A stretch of DNA of 64,000 nucleotides from Duganella margarita (GTDB taxonomy: Bacteria > Pseudomonadota > Gammaproteobacteria > Burkholderiales > Burkholderiaceae_D): assembly GCF_009857535.1 (NCBI RefSeq), contig NZ_WWCS01000004.1, positions 1 through 64,000 on the forward strand. Direction: 5' to 3'. Both the position numbers and the translations under genes were made by a program. Positions 42,686 to 55,700 of this stretch are shown here, one piece after another. The notes beneath the pieces are model-generated. The model searched no databases, was not told the origin of the DNA, and saw only the letters and a list, made by a program, of their open reading frames with translations. Every line of letters begins with the position of its first letter. The stretch's first letter is position 1.

Positions 42686-43909
42686 TTACACTGCCGGAGA
42701 GCGCAAAATGCCTGCGTTGGCGACACCGCGGCACGGATTGAGACCAATCGCATACGAAAGGTCGGCCGGACGCGCGATGCGCCACAGCGCAAAGTCGGCG
42801 CGCTTGCCCACTGCCAGGGTGCCGATCTCCTTCTGGAGACCGAGCGCGCGCGCCGCATGGCGCGTTACGCCGGCCAGCGCTTCTTGCGGCGTCAAACGCC
42901 ACAAGGTGCAGGCCATGTTCATCGCCAGCAGCAGGGACGTCATTGGCGAGGTGCCGGGATTGCAGTCGGTGGCGACCGCCATCGATACGCCAGCTTCGCG
43001 CAGCGCGGCGACCGGCGGCGGCGTGGTATCGCGCAGGAAGTAGTAGGCGCCGGGCAGCAGCACCGCCACCGTGCCGGCAGCCGCCATGGCGGCCACGCCG
43101 GCCGCGCTCAGATGCTCCAGATGGTCGGCCGACAAGCCGTTATAGCGCGCCGTCAGTTCGGCGCCGCGCTGATCGGACAACTGCTCCGCATGCAGCTTGA
43201 CCGGCAAGCCTTGCGCCTGCGCGGCCTGAAACACGCGCTCCGTCTGTTCATGCGAAAAGCCGATGCGCTCGCAGAACGCATCCACCGCATCGACCAGCCC
43301 CTCGGCTGCCAGCGGCGCAATCATCTTGATGACTTCATCGACGTAATCATCGGCGCGGCCGGCAAACTCCGGCGGCAGCGCATGCGCGCCGAGGAAGGTG
43401 GTGGCCACGCGCACCGGCAGTTCGCGGCCGATGCGGCGCACCGCGTGCAGCATCTTCGCTTCCGATTCCAGCGTCAGGCCGTAGCCGGATTTGATCTCGA
43501 TGGTGGTCACGCCTTCCGCCAGCAGGCTGCGCACGCGCGGCAGGCTTTGACGCAGCAGTTCATCTTCCGACGCCGCACGCGTGGCGCGCACGGTGGACAT
43601 GATGCCGCCGCCGGCGCGGGCGATGTCTTCATAGGTGGCGCCGTTCAGGCGCGCCTCGAATTCATCGCTGCGGTTGCCGGCGTGGACAATGTGGGTGTGG
43701 CAGTCGATCAGGCCCGGCGTCAGCCAGCTGCCGCCGCCATCGTGCACGGTGACCGCCTGCGCGGCCAGGCCTGGTGGCATATCGGCCTGTGGCCCCAGCC
43801 ACGCAATGCGGCCATCCTTGACGGCGATGGCGGCATCGCGGATTTCCCCATAGCCCTCGTCACCGGCCATCGTGGCCAGATGCACGTTCGTAAACAACAC
43901 GTCCCACAT
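42686..43909 (-). CDS. hutI: Imidazolonepropionase HutI
   Basis: 407 residues, full family length. Metal site [17 protein letters not shown] near residue 73, substrate-side [21 protein letters not shown], and the late metal Asp in [11 protein letters not shown]. Third step of histidine degradation: opens 4-imidazolone-5-propionate to N-formimino-L-glutamate in the cytoplasm. Sixth and last hut gene of the cluster, 12 bp after hutD. Confidence 0.96.
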   Translation of the reverse strand: MWDVLFTNVHLATMAGDEGYGEIRDAAIAVKDGRIAWLGPQADMPPGLAAQAVTVHDGGGSWLTPGLIDCHTHIVHAGNRSDEFEARLNGATYEDIARAGGGIMSTVRATRAASEDELLRQSLPRVRSLLAEGVTTIEIKSGYGLTLESEAKMLHAVRRIGRELPVRVATTFLGAHALPPEFAGRADDYVDEVIKMIAPLAAEGLVDAVDAFCERIGFSHEQTERVFQAAQAQGLPVKLHAEQLSDQRGAELTARYNGLSADHLEHLSAAGVAAMAAAGTVAVLLPGAYYFLRDTTPPPVAALREAGVSMAVATDCNPGTSPMTSLLLAMNMACTLWRLTPQEALAGVTRHAARALGLQKEIGTLAVGKRADFALWRIARPADLSYAIGLNPCRGVANAGILRSPAV

Positions 43910-43921
43910 GCTTTTGCTTTC

Positions 43922-44500
43922 TTAATTGCGGATAATATCGACCACCAGCACGGTGGCCTGTTGCGCCTCCAGCGTCCAATCCTCTTCGCCTTCCGCCATC
44001 ACCAGCGTGTCGTAGCGCACCATGGCGATGCGTTCGCGCGCGCTGCCCAGGCTCAGGCTCTCACCGTCGGCCAGGAACAGCAGCGTGGTGGCGCTGCGGC
44101 GCTTGAGCGTCTGCTTGCCGCGCACCGTCAGCAGTTCCAGCCGGTGGCGGCACTGGCCGCGCCGCGTCATCACATTGAAGTCGGTGGTCTGCAAACCGGT
44201 GACAGTGGCGTGCACCTCATCCTCCCCGGCGAATTCGATCAGCGGTTCGCTCGGGCTGAGCACAAAGCGCTCGTCGCCGAAATCCAGCAGCACGCCGTCG
44301 CCGTGGACCAGCGCCAGCGAACGGTCGATGCCGGGAAAAGAAGAGAATGGGCCATCCTGCGCAATCGTGGCCAGGCTCACGCGCCAGTCGAAATTATCGA
44401 GCGTGGCGCCGGCTGGCGAGACGGCGATTTCCGTGGTGCTGCCGCCGCCGTTTTTCCACGGCGCGGGGTGCAGGCTTGCATACTGGATCAGCTGGGTCAT
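43922..44500 (-). CDS. hutD: HutD family protein
   Basis: 192 residues of the HutD/Ves cupin-like family: APWKNGGGSTTEIAVSPAG near the N-terminus, FDWRVSLATIAQDGPFSSFPGIDRSL, and GDERFVLSPSEPLIEFAGE. HutD is not an enzyme of the pathway; work in Pseudomonas suggests it tunes hut operon activity, perhaps by binding formylglutamate. The ATG overlaps the hutF stop by 4 bp. Confidence 0.93.
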   Translation of the reverse strand: MTQLIQYASLHPAPWKNGGGSTTEIAVSPAGATLDNFDWRVSLATIAQDGPFSSFPGIDRSLALVHGDGVLLDFGDERFVLSPSEPLIEFAGEDEVHATVTGLQTTDFNVMTRRGQCRHRLELLTVRGKQTLKRRSATTLLFLADGESLSLGSARERIAMVRYDTLVMAEGEEDWTLEAQQATVLVVDIIRN

Positions 44501-45858
44501 CGGAACTCCCTCAGTTCGGCCAAGGTCTGCTTAAAGCGCGCAGCAATCGCCTGCTGCGCCACGTGCTGCTGATTGCGCACTACCCACTGGCCGCCGACCA
44601 TGACGTCCTTGACCAAATTGTCGTTGCCGCTGAAGACAAAGCTGCCGAGCACTTCGTCCAGCGCCAACCCAAACATATTCGGATGCGCATCATCCAGCAC
44701 CACGATGTCCGCGCGATGGCCCGGCGCCAGTGCGCCGACCGGCCGCCCCGCCGCCTGCGCGCCGCCCTGCAAGGCGCGCTGCCAGAGGAAGTCGCCGACA
44801 TTGCGTTCCGTCGCCGATACCGCGATATTGCGGCGCTGGTGCTGCAAGCGCTGACCATACTCCAGCCAGCGCAATTCTTCCACCGCGCTTTGCGACACAT
44901 GGCTGTCGCTGCCGATACCAAAGCGGCCGCCCTGCGCCACAAAGCTCTCCAGCGGGAACAAGCCGTCGCCGAGATTCGCTTCCGTGGTCGGACACAAACC
45001 CGCCACCGCGCCGCTAGCGGCGATGCCGCTGACTTCATCATCGCTGAGGTGCGTCGCGTGAATCAGGCACCAGCGCTGGTCCACCGCCGCATTCTCCAGC
45101 AGCCACTGCACCGGACGGCGTCCGCTCCAGCTCAGCGACTGCTGCACTTCGCCCTGCTGCTCGGCGATATGGATATGCACCGGGCGGGTCGCCGGCAGCG
45201 CCGCCAGCACCTCGCCGATCTGCGTCACCGACGCCGCGCGCAGCGAATGCGGCGCCACGCCGACTTCCACCTGCGCGTCGCGCTGCGGTTCCAGCGCTTC
45301 CACAATGCGCAACACATCCTGCGCGTCGGTCTTGAAACGCTGCTGTTCCGGTTTCAGCGCCAATTCGCCAAAGCCGGAATAACTATACAACACCGGCAGC
45401 ATGGTCACGCCGATTCCGGTCAACCGTGCGGCGGCGATGACGCGCTCCGCCGTTTCCGCCGGCCGCGCGTACATGGCGCCGTCCGGCGCCCGCTGCACGT
45501 AGTGAAATTCGCACAGCGAGGTATAGCCATGGCGCAGGCATTCGCTGAACAGCTGCGCGGCGATGGCTTCGATATGCTCAGGCATGATGTTGCGCGCAAA
45601 GCGGTACATCAGATCGCGCCAGGTCCAGAAACTGTCTTTGCTGTCACCCGCCTTTTCGGTGCGGCCGCCCAGCGCACGCTGGAAGCTGTGCGAATGCAGG
45701 TTGATCATGCCTGGCAGCGCGTATTCGATCGACTCCACACCCGCAGCCGCAGCGCCGGGCGTGACGGCGGTAACCGCGCCAGCTGCATCCCATTCGATCA
45801 GCACATCACTGGCCCAGCCATCCGGCAGCAATGCATGGCGCGCAAACAGCTTGCTCAT
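44497..45858 (-). CDS. hutF: Formimidoylglutamate deiminase HutF
   Basis: 453 residues of the amidohydrolase superfamily: LPGMINLHSHSFQRALGGR carries the metal His pair, HIHIAEQQGEVQQSL and LCPTTEANLGDGLFP follow, and GIGSDSHVSQS holds the last metal Asp. It converts N-formimino-L-glutamate to N-formyl-L-glutamate and ammonia. Its presence with HutG marks the five-step route rather than the single-step formiminoglutamase route. Overlaps hutG and hutD by 4 bp at either end. Confidence 0.95.
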   Translation of the reverse strand: MSKLFARHALLPDGWASDVLIEWDAAGAVTAVTPGAAAAGVESIEYALPGMINLHSHSFQRALGGRTEKAGDSKDSFWTWRDLMYRFARNIMPEHIEAIAAQLFSECLRHGYTSLCEFHYVQRAPDGAMYARPAETAERVIAAARLTGIGVTMLPVLYSYSGFGELALKPEQQRFKTDAQDVLRIVEALEPQRDAQVEVGVAPHSLRAASVTQIGEVLAALPATRPVHIHIAEQQGEVQQSLSWSGRRPVQWLLENAAVDQRWCLIHATHLSDDEVSGIAASGAVAGLCPTTEANLGDGLFPLESFVAQGGRFGIGSDSHVSQSAVEELRWLEYGQRLQHQRRNIAVSATERNVGDFLWQRALQGGAQAAGRPVGALAPGHRADIVVLDDAHPNMFGLALDEVLGSFVFSGNDNLVKDVMVGGQWVVRNQQHVAQQAIAARFKQTLAELREFR

Positions 45859-46643
45859 GCGCGCACCCAGTCGACAGCGGCCTGCATCATCGCCCGCAAC
45901 GGCGGCTGCACCTGTGCCGCCAGATCGGCGCGATAACCATACGGCGCCTCTTCATCCATATACGTGGACTGGCACATTTCCAGCTGGATCGCATGCACGC
46001 CACGCGCCGGCTCGCCATAAAAGCGGGTGATATGCCCGCCCTTGAAGCGGCCATTGACGGCAATGCTGTAACGGTCCTGCATCAGCGCGCGCGACACGAT
46101 GGCGTTGCTCAGGTCCAGCGCACAGCTCTTGTCGTCCGCCGTCCCGAAATTCAGGTCAGGCAGCTTGCCTTCAAAGAAGCGCGGCACATGCGACGCAATC
46201 GAATGCGCATCCCACAGCACCACGCGACCGTGCAGCGCCAGCAGTCGATCCAGCTCCGCGCGCAGTTGATTGTGATACGGCTTCCAGTACGCCTGCAGGC
46301 GGCGCTGCACTTCCGCCTGATCCGGCACGCGGCCCTCCAGGTAGAGAGGCTCGCGGTGGAAGGTATCGACCGGGCACAGGCCCGTGGTGTCCTGGCCCGG
46401 ATACAGATTGGTATTCTCCGGCGGACGATTCAGGTCGATCGCATAACGCGACCAGCGCGCCGACAGAGTCGAAGCGCCCATCTCATCCAAAAACTCATAC
46501 AGGCGCACCAGATGCCAATCGGTGTCCTGCTTGTCGATGGCGGCCGGCGTCATCGCCGCCATCACCTCGTCGGGAATATCGGTGCCCACGTGCGGCATGG
46601 ACACCAGCAAGGGAATGCTGCCTGCTTTGAACTGATAATCCAT
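45855..46643 (-). CDS. hutG: N-formylglutamate deformylase HutG
   Basis: 262 residues. SIPLLVSMPHVGTDIPDEV opens the family fold; DTDWHLVRLYEF, YAIDLNRPPEN and VVLWDAHSIASHVPRFFEG hold the metal ligands. It hydrolyses N-formyl-L-glutamate to glutamate and formate, the last step of the pathway. The ATG at 46643 follows TAAGGAGAAACGGC; longer readings lack such a site. Lies 11 bp after hutH. Confidence 0.95.
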   Translation of the reverse strand: MDYQFKAGSIPLLVSMPHVGTDIPDEVMAAMTPAAIDKQDTDWHLVRLYEFLDEMGASTLSARWSRYAIDLNRPPENTNLYPGQDTTGLCPVDTFHREPLYLEGRVPDQAEVQRRLQAYWKPYHNQLRAELDRLLALHGRVVLWDAHSIASHVPRFFEGKLPDLNFGTADDKSCALDLSNAIVSRALMQDRYSIAVNGRFKGGHITRFYGEPARGVHAIQLEMCQSTYMDEEAPYGYRADLAAQVQPPLRAMMQAAVDWVRA

Positions 46644-46654
46644 GCCGTTTCTCC

Positions 46655-48201
46655 TTACGGATGCAGCGTCGTGAACAACTCTTTGCACGACGCGCTCAAC
46701 TCGCCGCGCATCACCATGCCCTTGGCCGCCTCGACGTCCGGTGCGAAGAAGCGGTCTTCCTCGTAGAACGACACCTTCTGGCGCAGCTGCGCATGCACAT
46801 GCTCCAGATGCGGCGAGGTGGTCAGCGGACGATGGAAATCGATCCCCTGCGCCGCCGCCAGCAGCTCGATGCCGATGATGACCGCCGTATTCTGTGCCAT
46901 ATCGTCCAGACGGCGCGCCGCGTAAGTCGCCATGCTGACATGGTCTTCCTGGTTGGCCGAGGTTGGAATGGTGTCCACGCTGCCCGGATGCGCCAGCGAC
47001 TTGTTCTCCGACGCCAGCGCGGCAGCGGTCACGTGGGCGATCATGAAGCCCGAGTTGACGCCCGGATCGCGCACCAGGAACGGCGGCAAGCCGGACAAGG
47101 TGGCGTCGATCAGCAGCGACACGCGGCGCTCCGAGATCGAGCCGATTTCCGCAATCGCCAGCGCCAGCGTGTCGGCGGCAAACGCCACCGGCTCGGCGTG
47201 GAAATTACCGCCCGAGACCACTACCGACAGCTCGCCGTCCTTGAACAGCAGCGGGTTGTCGGTCACCGCATTGGCTTCGATCAGCAGCGTGCGCGCAGCG
47301 TTGTTGATGATGTCCCAGCAGGCGCCCATGACTTGCGGCTGGCAGCGCAGGCAGTAAGGGTCTTGCACGCGCTCGTCGCCCACCAGGTGCGAGGCGCGGA
47401 TCGCGCTGTCGGACACCAGTTGGCGATAAATCGATGCGGCAGCGATCTGGCCCGGCTGGCCGCGCACTTCGTGCACGCGCGCGTCGAACGGCGAATCGGA
47501 ACCCTTGGCCGCATCCAGCGACAGCGCGCCGGACACCATGCCCGCTTCCAGCAGGCGCTCGGCCATGAACAGGCCATGCAGCGCCAGCGCGGTCGACACC
47601 TGGGTACCGTTGATCAGCGCCAGGCCTTCTTTTGCGGCCAGCACCACCGGCGCGATGCCGGCGGCCTTCAGCGCATCCAGCGCGTCGGTCAGCACGCCGT
47701 TGACGCGTACCTGGCCCACGCCCAGCATCGCCAGCGTCATATGCGACAGCGGCGCCAGGTCGCCTGAAGCGCCGACCGAGCCTTTGGCCGGAATGGCCGG
47801 CATGATGCCGGCGTTGTACAACTTGATCAGCGTATCGACGATCAGCGGACGCACGCCCGAGTAGCCGCGCGCCAGGCTGCCGATTTTCATCAGCAGGATC
47901 AGGCGGCAGACGGCGTCCGACATCAGCTCACCGGTGCCGACCGAATGCGACAGGATCAGGTTGCGCTGCAACTGCTCCAGCTTTTCGTCCGGGATGCGGG
48001 TCTTGGCCAGCAGGCCGAAACCGGTGTTGATGCCGTAGGCGGCGTCGCCCTTGGCGACAATCGCCTGCACGGCGGCGGCGGCGGCTTCGATCACCGGATA
48101 GGCTTCGGCGGCCAGCGACAGCGGCGCAGCAGCGCTCCACACGCCGCGCAGTTCGGACAGCGTCATCGCGCCGGGTTTGAGAATCAGGGTCATAGCGTTA
48201 C

Positions 48202-48205
<4 letters not shown>
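46655..48205 (-). CDS. hutH: Histidine ammonia-lyase HutH
   Basis: 516 residues. The self-formed MIO cofactor comes from Ala146-Ser147-Gly148 in [23 protein letters not shown] and the C-terminal [10 protein letters not shown] block are family marks. First step of histidine degradation: removes ammonia to give trans-urocanate. The first ATG overlaps the hutU stop by 4 bp (a second ATG is four codons on), so translation is coupled. Confidence 0.96.
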
Positions 48206-49905
<1,700 letters not shown>

Positions 49906-49940
49906 GGGAAGTCTCCTGCGGCGGTCAATGGAATAACCGC

Positions 49941-49969
49941 AGCATAGGTTGTATAGACAACCAAGTCAA
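49941..49969 (-). promoter_or_regulatory. hutU promoter with HutC operator in the spacer
   Basis: On the reverse strand: -35 TTGACT (49969-49964), a 17-bp spacer and -10 TATGCT (49946-49941). The spacer contains the palindrome GGTTGTCTATACAACC (49962-49947), close to the HutC site known from other Proteobacteria (TTGTATATACAA type). A bound repressor would cover the whole promoter; urocanate should release it. Confidence 0.8.
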
Positions 49970-49982
49970 CCCATAGCGTTGC

Positions 49983-51638
49983 CTATTTTTTATACACCCG
50001 CTTGCCGCCCATCCAGGTTTGCAGCACCTGCGTCTTGCCCAGTTGCTCAGGCGAAATTTTGAAGATGTCGCGATCGACCACAATGAAGTCGGCCCACTTG
50101 CCCTGCTCCAGCGAACCGATGACGTTTTCCTGGTGCGCGGCCCAGGCGGCGTCCAGCGTGAAGCAGCGAAATGCCTCGGTCAGCGTCATTGCCTGGTTCT
50201 TGTACCAGCCGCCGACCGGCACGTTGGCGTTGTTCTGGCGCGTCACCGCCGCGTGCAGGCCCTCGAACGGATTGGGCGACTCGATCGGGAAGTCCGAACC
50301 GCAGGCGATCTTCGAGCCCTGGTCGAGGAAGGTGCGCCACGCGTAGGCGCCCTTGATGCGCTCATGGCCGACGCGCTGCTCGGCCATGTTCTGGTCCGAG
50401 GTGGCGTGGGTCGGCTGCATCGACGGGATGATGCCCAGCTGCTTGAAGCGCGGGATATCCTCCGGCGCCACCACCTGCGCATGCTCGATGCGGTGGCGCA
50501 GCTCGACGTTTTTGTACTGCGGGATCAGCTGCGCGTAGGCATCCAGGATCTGGTGATTGCCGGCGTCGCCGATGGCGTGGATGTTGACCTGGTAGCCGGC
50601 CTTCATCGCCTTGTTCATCTTGGCGCGCATTTCGGCGTCCGGATAGAACAGCAGGCCCTTGGTGGACGGCATATCGGAGTAAGGCGCCAGCAGCGCCGCG
50701 CCGCGGCTGCCCAGCGCGCCGTCCGAGTACAGCTTGACCGCCGCCAGCGCATACACGTCGTTGGCGTAGGACTTCAGCGGGCCGTCCTTGGACAGCTCGT
50801 CGAAATCGGCCGTGGTGTCGCCGATCATGGCGTAGACGCGGGTGGTCAGCTTGCCGTGGTCGGCGTAGTCGCGGTAGATATCGTCCTGCACCACCTTGAT
50901 GCCGGCGTCGTGCACGCTGGTCAGGCCCACTTTGGCCAGCGACGCCAGCGCCACATCCAGCGTGGCGCGCGCTTCGGCCGGCGTTGGCAGCGGCACTACC
51001 TTGTTGACCAGCTCCATGGCCGCATCGACCAGGACGCCGGTCGGCTTGCCGCTGACGTCACGCTCGATCTTGCCGCCGGCCGGATCGGGCGTTTCGCGCG
51101 TCACGCCGGCCATTTCCAGCGCCTTGGTGTTGACCCAGATGGCGTGGCCGTCGACCCGGTGCAGCAGCACCGGCCGGTCCCTGACCACCACATCCAGCTC
51201 GGCGGCGGTGGGGAAACGGCCCAGCTTCCAGATCTCCTGGTTCCAGCCAAAGCCGATGATCCAGGCGTTTTTCGGGTGCGCACGGGCGAAATCGGCCACC
51301 GCCCTGACCGCGCCGTTGAGCGAGGCAGGGCTATACAGCTCGACGCCGGAGGCGATCTCGCCCAGCTCGAACACGTGGCCGTGGGCGTCGATCAGTCCTG
51401 GCAGCAGGGTTTTGCCCTGGACGTCGATATGCTCCGCGCGCGGCAGCGCCGCCGCCGTCTCCTGCTCGCTGCCGACCGCGATGATGCGGCCCAGGTCATC
51501 GAACGCCAGCGACGTAAACCGCTGCAACTGGCCGGCCGCGTTCAGCGTATAGCCGTTGGCGCGGTCGATGATGGTGTCGGCGTGGGCCGGCACGGCGAAG
51601 GCTGCCAGCAAGGCGGCGGTCAAAAAGGTCGGGCGCAT
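49983..51638 (-). CDS. Exported amidohydrolase (YtcJ/amidohydrolase-3 family)
   Basis: 551 residues. Signal peptide MRPTFLTAALLAAFAVPAHA, then LLPGLIDAHGHVFELG (metal His pair), KLYSDGALGSRGAALL, NIHAIGDAGNHQILDAY and IACGSDFPIESPNPFEG. The start at 51638 has GGAGA 7 bp upstream, unlike the ATG four codons earlier. These enzymes hydrolyse N-substituted amides or formamides; the substrate here is unknown. It lies just upstream of the hut operon on the same strand, with the hutU promoter between. Confidence 0.85.
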   Translation of the reverse strand: MRPTFLTAALLAAFAVPAHADTIIDRANGYTLNAAGQLQRFTSLAFDDLGRIIAVGSEQETAAALPRAEHIDVQGKTLLPGLIDAHGHVFELGEIASGVELYSPASLNGAVRAVADFARAHPKNAWIIGFGWNQEIWKLGRFPTAAELDVVVRDRPVLLHRVDGHAIWVNTKALEMAGVTRETPDPAGGKIERDVSGKPTGVLVDAAMELVNKVVPLPTPAEARATLDVALASLAKVGLTSVHDAGIKVVQDDIYRDYADHGKLTTRVYAMIGDTTADFDELSKDGPLKSYANDVYALAAVKLYSDGALGSRGAALLAPYSDMPSTKGLLFYPDAEMRAKMNKAMKAGYQVNIHAIGDAGNHQILDAYAQLIPQYKNVELRHRIEHAQVVAPEDIPRFKQLGIIPSMQPTHATSDQNMAEQRVGHERIKGAYAWRTFLDQGSKIACGSDFPIESPNPFEGLHAAVTRQNNANVPVGGWYKNQAMTLTEAFRCFTLDAAWAAHQENVIGSLEQGKWADFIVVDRDIFKISPEQLGKTQVLQTWMGGKRVYKK

Positions 51639-51776
51639 CGGGTTCTCCATTCAGCAGCAAGATTCAGAGTGTAGCGAAGTTTGCGTTTTGGTCAACCGAA
51701 GCGTGCAGAACTGGGCTGGCCGAGTGGCCGGACGGGTACAATGCGGGCTTCCCGTGTTTATTAGCGTGACTAGCCA

Positions 51777-53618
51777 GTGTCCAGCCGCCAACTCTATCTT
51801 CGTCTCATCAAGGAATTCCTGCCCTACGGCGGAATCATGCTCGTCACGCTGCTGGCGGTCGCGGTGGCGGCGGCCACCGACGTACTGCTGCTGGGCCAGC
51901 TGCAGAATGTGGTCGACGCGCTGACCCCGGCCAACGCGCTGGGCGTGATCAAGACCCCGTCCACCGGCATGATGGCGGCCATGAAGCAGGCGCTGGGCGA
52001 TTTGCTGCCGCGCGATCCCTCCAAGGCCGCGCTGTGGACCATTCCGGCCCTGATCTTCGCGCTGGCCCTGCTGCGCATGGTGTCCAGCTTTGCCGGCGAA
52101 TACGGTGCGGCCTGGCTCAACAGCCGGGTGCAGGCCAACCTGCGCGAAACCATGTTCGCCCGCATCATGCGGCTGCCGAACGACTATTTCGACCAGTCCT
52201 CGACCGGCACCACGCTGTCGCGGGTGGCGTTCGACGCCGCCCAGGTGGCGCAGGCCGGCCTGACCGTGGTCAACGTCGCGGTGCGCGACTCGGTGGCCAC
52301 CACCGGCTACCTGATTACCCTGTTCGTGGTGGACTGGCAGCTGGCGCTGTTTTGCCTGGCCCTGCTGCCGCTGGTGGCGACGGTGGTGGTGTTCGCCGGC
52401 CGCCGCATGCGCGTGCTCAGCAACAGCGCCCAGGCCGCCATGGGCGACCTGACCAATGTGCTCGACGAGAGCATCAGCGGCCAGCGCGTGGTGAAGATTT
52501 TCGGCGGCCAGCAGTACGAGCAGGAGCGCTTTGCCAAGGTGGTCAAACGGAACCGCCAGCTGGCGGTCAAGCACGCCGCCACTTCGGCCTTCAACTCCGG
52601 CCTGATCATGCTGCTGATCGGCGTCACGCTGTCGTCGGTGATTTATTTCGCGCTGATCCGCGCCCAGGCCGGCGCGCTGTCGGCCGGCGGCTTCGTCGGC
52701 TTCCTGACCGCGCTGATGGCGATGCAGTCGCCGATCAAGAACCTGACCAAGATTAACGAGCCGATGCAGCGCGGCCTGGCGGCGGCCGAATCGGTGTTCG
52801 GCCTGATCGACCTGGAGGCGGAAGCCGATACCGGCAAGCAGACCATCGCCCGCGCCGAAGGTCGGCTGTCGGTGCAGGACGTCAGCTTCCACTATCGCGG
52901 CGCCGATGGCCGGCCGCTCGATCCGGACGCGCGTCCGGCGCTCGACCATGTGTCGCTGGAGATCGCCGCCGGCGAAACCGTGGCGCTGGTGGGCAGTTCG
53001 GGTAGCGGCAAGACCACGCTGGCGGCCCTGCTGCCGCGCTTCTACGATGTCAGCGGCGGCAGCATCCGGCTGGACGGATTTGACCTGCGCGACTACACCA
53101 TCGCCTCGCTGCGCCAGCAGATCGCGCTGGTGTCGCAGGACGTGGTGCTGTTTAACGACACGCTGGCGGCCAACATCGCGTATGGCGATCCGGCGCCCTC
53201 GATGGAACGGGTGGAAGCGGCGGCGCGCGCCGCGCATGCGCATGAATTCATCGTGCGCCAGCCGGGCGGCTATCAAACGCCAGTGGGCGAGAACGGCCTG
53301 CGCCTGTCGGGCGGCCAGCGCCAGCGGCTGGCGATTGCGCGCGCGCTGTACAAGAACGCGCCGATCCTGATCCTGGACGAAGCCACCAGCGCGCTGGATA
53401 CGGAATCCGAGCGGCTGGTGCAGCAGGCCCTGGAAGTGCTGATGGCGGGCCGCACCACGGTGGTGATCGCCCACCGCCTGTCGACGATTGAAAACGCCGA
53501 CCGCATCGTGGTGCTGGATCGCGGCCGCATCGCCGAAGCGGGCACGCACGCGGCGCTGCTGGCGCAGAACGGCATCTACTCCCGTCTTTATCAAACCCAG
53601 AAAAGCGTGCAGGCCTGA
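51777..53618 (+). CDS. msbA: Lipid A export ATP-binding/permease protein MsbA
   Basis: 613 residues: a six-helix exporter domain (SSRQLYLRLIKEFLPYGGIM start; NDYFDQSSTGTTLSRVAFD coupling region) fused to an ATPase with Walker A GSSGSGKTT (~406), LSGGQRQRL signature (~510), Walker B ILILDEATSALD and switch IAHRLST. It flips lipid A-core from inner to outer leaflet. A TAG two codons upstream in frame forces the GTG start at 51777, with only a weak ribosome site. Length and sequence fit MsbA; another multidrug exporter of this class is a smaller possibility. Confidence 0.85.
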   Translation: MSSRQLYLRLIKEFLPYGGIMLVTLLAVAVAAATDVLLLGQLQNVVDALTPANALGVIKTPSTGMMAAMKQALGDLLPRDPSKAALWTIPALIFALALLRMVSSFAGEYGAAWLNSRVQANLRETMFARIMRLPNDYFDQSSTGTTLSRVAFDAAQVAQAGLTVVNVAVRDSVATTGYLITLFVVDWQLALFCLALLPLVATVVVFAGRRMRVLSNSAQAAMGDLTNVLDESISGQRVVKIFGGQQYEQERFAKVVKRNRQLAVKHAATSAFNSGLIMLLIGVTLSSVIYFALIRAQAGALSAGGFVGFLTALMAMQSPIKNLTKINEPMQRGLAAAESVFGLIDLEAEADTGKQTIARAEGRLSVQDVSFHYRGADGRPLDPDARPALDHVSLEIAAGETVALVGSSGSGKTTLAALLPRFYDVSGGSIRLDGFDLRDYTIASLRQQIALVSQDVVLFNDTLAANIAYGDPAPSMERVEAAARAAHAHEFIVRQPGGYQTPVGENGLRLSGGQRQRLAIARALYKNAPILILDEATSALDTESERLVQQALEVLMAGRTTVVIAHRLSTIENADRIVVLDRGRIAEAGTHAALLAQNGIYSRLYQTQKSVQA

Positions 53619-53625
53619 CCCAGGT

Positions 53626-54517
53626 CTAGCTGGCGTCGTGGAAGATGACGCCCAGCGTGTGGCGGGCGCCGGTCCGCAGCCGGCTCACGCCATGCCGCAG
53701 GTTGACGCGGTAGATGCCACGCGTGCCCTGCACGGGACGGTGGTTGACGGCGAAGATGACCATGTCGCCGCGTTTCAGCGGTACTACTTCCACCCGCGAC
53801 TGCATGCGCGGGCGTTGTTCGGTCAGCACGAATTCGCCGCCGTCGAAGTCTTTCCCCGGTTCGCTGAGCAGCACGGCGGCTTGCAATGGAAAAACGTGCT
53901 CGCCGTACAGGTCCTGGTGCAGGCAGTTGTAGTCGCCGGCGGTGTACTGCAACAGCAGCGGCGTGGGACGCTGCTGGCCGGCGGCGTGGCAACGGGCCAG
54001 AAAGTCGGTATGCTCGGCCGGGAAGCGGTCCGGCAGCTCCATCAGCTCGTGCCAGCGGTTGGCGATCTGCGCCAGCGGGCCGTACAGCGCGTTGCGCAGC
54101 GCCGCGATCAGCGACGGCAGCGGATAGCGGAAGTACTGGTACTCGCCGCTGCCGAAACCGTGCTGCGACATCACCACGCGGCTGCGGAACAACTGCGGCT
54201 GCGCGTACTGCGCCGCCGTCGCCGCGCATTCGTCGGCGGTCAGCAGGCAGGGGAGGATGGCGTAGCCGCGTGCATTGAGCTCGTCGGCAATCGACTGCCA
54301 GTCGAGGCCCGCCACGTGCACCGCAATCCCCGCCGCCGCCCCGACCGCGCGCCGCGCCGCCTGCGCGGCCTGCGCGGCATCTGCAGCTGCGACATCCCCC
54401 GGCAGCGCGCCGCCCTGCTGCCCGGAGGGCATGGCAGCGGCGCGCGGCGCTCCCGCCAGCGGCGGCACGCTGCGCGGCTGGCGCTCTGCCGCCGCATCGC
54501 CGAAATCAAGTTCGCTG

Positions 54518-54525
<8 letters not shown>
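53626..54525 (-). CDS. 2OG-Fe(II) oxygenase of the Oxygenase-NA family (ada-linked)
   Basis: 299 residues. The catalytic half has YNCLHQDLYGEHVFPLQAAVLL with the iron His and Asp, GGEFVLTEQRPRMQS, and the second His plus Arg in RVNLRHGVSRL. This family (formerly DUF2086) recurrently sits next to ada and is thought to act in alkylation repair by analogy with AlkB, although activity is unproven. The first ~70 residues are Ala/Pro rich and disordered. Its start overlaps the ada stop by 8 bp, so the two are coupled. Confidence 0.85.
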
Positions 54526-55573
<1,048 letters not shown>

Positions 55574-55646
55574 CTCAGACTCCGTCACAGGTGGAATGAT
55601 GCCATGCTAGCCAGCGCCGCAGCGCCGCGCACTCCGCCTCTTGCTT

Positions 55647-55676
55647 TTGAATTGTACAAGCAGGCGATGCTAGAAT
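55647..55676 (+). promoter_or_regulatory. hutC promoter with HutC-like site
   Basis: -35 TTGAAT (55647-55652), 18-bp spacer, -10 TAGAAT (55671-55676). The spacer starts with the palindrome TTGTACAA (55652-55659), half-sites similar to those in the hutU operator, which suggests autorepression. Confidence 0.6.
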
Positions 55677-55700
55677 GACACCTCACCAGGAGACAGCCGT